This document shows, in pieces, positions 6,438 to 7,096 of a stretch of DNA of 7,096 nt; positions within the stretch are counted from its first letter, which is position 1, and each line of letters begins with the position of its first letter. The stretch is from an uncultured Bdellovibrio sp. Lineage in GTDB: Bacteria; Bdellovibrionota; Bdellovibrionia; Bdellovibrionales; Bdellovibrionaceae. The stretch is from assembly GCA_937871355.1 (NCBI GenBank), contig CALMPX010000253.1:1-7096 (forward strand), written 5' to 3'. The notes below the pieces were generated by a model, which ran no database searches, was not told the DNA's origin, and saw only the letters and a list, made by a program, of their open reading frames with translations. The position numbers and the translations under genes were made by a program.

Positions 6438-7096
6438 CTACGGATAGTACGGTTTAATCGCATCTAAAATACGAGAGCACATAATGGCATAGCCGATATT
6501 ATTCGGATGTATTTGGTCCGACATTTTGCTGGCATCTGTCCAAAGGCCATCCATGCCGTCAATAACAATGACACCTTTTGATTGAGCCAACTGCGTGATT
6601 TCAGGTAAGCGTGTCGCATAGGGAACCGGTGGGTTCAAGCTCAAATAGGCCACGACAATTTGATTATTATCTTGAAATAATTGATCAAAGAGAGTGTTCA
6701 TTTCTTGTAATGTTTTCTCTTTTGGATATTGACCTGGATATTTATTATCTATCATGGTGTCATTTCCACCAGAACTTACAAAAACTAATTTTGGTGCATC
6801 GGCCTGAGCAGCCGTAAGAGTATTTAATATTTGTTGGCTGGTGTAGCCCGGAACGGCGTGGTTAGTGACAGTAGTATTTTCTAGTTGAGATAAACAGCCG
6901 GCTGGTTTGACGGCGACGTCTGTAGCGCCGGATCCTGCAGCTAAACTGTCACCCATAACAGTAATCGTTCCGATACCTGGGTTTGTATTTTTAATTGCGA
7001 CCGTCGTAGGCTTGTTAGATAAAATTCCATTATTTGAAGATGAAGACCCCGAGCAACTTGTGATTAAAGCTAATGCCGCCAGTATAATAATTTTTT
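6438..7096 (-). CDS. SGNH/GDSL-family esterase lipoprotein (5' end cut by window edge)
   Basis: Cell-envelope lipoprotein with an SGNH-hydrolase domain, likely an arylesterase or lysophospholipase-like enzyme of unknown substrate. The first complete codon in the window is at 7094-7092, and 218 residues are visible before the TAG stop. Counting from there, KIIILAALALITSC (1-14) is a lipoprotein signal with lipobox ITSC; C14 (codon 7055-7053) is the lipidated residue. A Ser/Asn linker follows, then strand GTITV leading into block I GDSLAAG with nucleophile S50. Block II is HAVPGYTS (G83), block III is SGGNDT (N111), and block V is SDQIHPN with D193 and H196, so all four SGNH residues are present. 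C67 and C206 could form a disulfide. The first ATG in the frame (6956) lies inside the catalytic block and cannot be the true start, which should be a few codons past 7096. The gene is convergent with its left neighbour, with 10 nt between stop codons. Confidence 0.87.
   Translation of the reverse strand, partial: KIIILAALALITSCSGSSSSNNGILSNKPTTVAIKNTNPGIGTITVMGDSLAAGSGATDVAVKPAGCLSQLENTTVTNHAVPGYTSQQILNTLTAAQADAPKLVFVSSGGNDTMIDNKYPGQYPKEKTLQEMNTLFDQLFQDNNQIVVAYLSLNPPVPYATRLPEITQLAQSKGVIVIDGMDGLWTDASKMSDQIHPNNIGYAIMCSRILDAIKPYYP

Noticed and set aside
6611..6817. Plus-strand 68-codon frame inside the SGNH esterase gene
   Set aside because: Opposite the conserved SGNH blocks and without ribosome binding site or family resemblance.

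Overview
The window is AT-rich and gene-dense, with short intergenic gaps and overlapping genes. The gene content looks like a predatory or free-living deltaproteobacterial lineage, most plausibly Bdellovibrionota. It combines a GldG-like ABC-transporter auxiliary protein with a DUF4340 partner, a COG2605-type GHMP kinase, a pectinacetylesterase-family hydrolase and a lipoprotein SGNH esterase. This placement is an inference from protein style and composition; no phylogenetic marker gene is present.

Left part (1-4230, + strand): four genes form a tightly overlapping chain that is probably one operon continuing from beyond the left edge. They are a GldG-like membrane protein (5' end probably outside the window), a DUF4340 protein (8-nt overlap), a GHMP sugar kinase (4-nt ATGA overlap) and a DUF429 RNase H-fold protein (overlapping the kinase by about 25 nt, or 94 nt if the upstream ATG is used). 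The first two genes are a well-known pair that normally sits behind an ABC-2 ATPase and permease. Those would be expected just to the left of the window. The kinase and the DUF429 protein are the less expected members.

Middle (4231-5860): a 102-nt gap holds a candidate promoter placed so that transcription would begin at or next to the ATG of the next gene. That gene is a membrane-anchored pectinacetylesterase/Notum-type hydrolase with a recognisable Ser-Asp-His triad. A 73-nt gap follows, ending in a strong Shine-Dalgarno sequence.

Right part (5861-7096): a small exported four-cysteine protein of unknown function (+) converges, with only 10 nt between stops, on a minus-strand SGNH/GDSL esterase. 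The esterase frame does not begin at the methionine inside its GDSL block. It stays open to the right edge and encodes a lipoprotein signal peptide with a lipobox cysteine, so the gene is cut by the window edge.

Overall the right half codes for three exported proteins, two of them esterase-fold hydrolases. The left half codes for an envelope transport or assembly module plus two cytoplasmic enzymes. I saw no RNA gene, CRISPR array, insertion sequence or phage gene. No clearly new multi-gene system can be demonstrated from this sequence. The most useful leads are the cysteine cluster in the DUF429 protein, the composition of the four-gene operon, the possible leaderless start of the esterase gene and the orphan four-cysteine protein.
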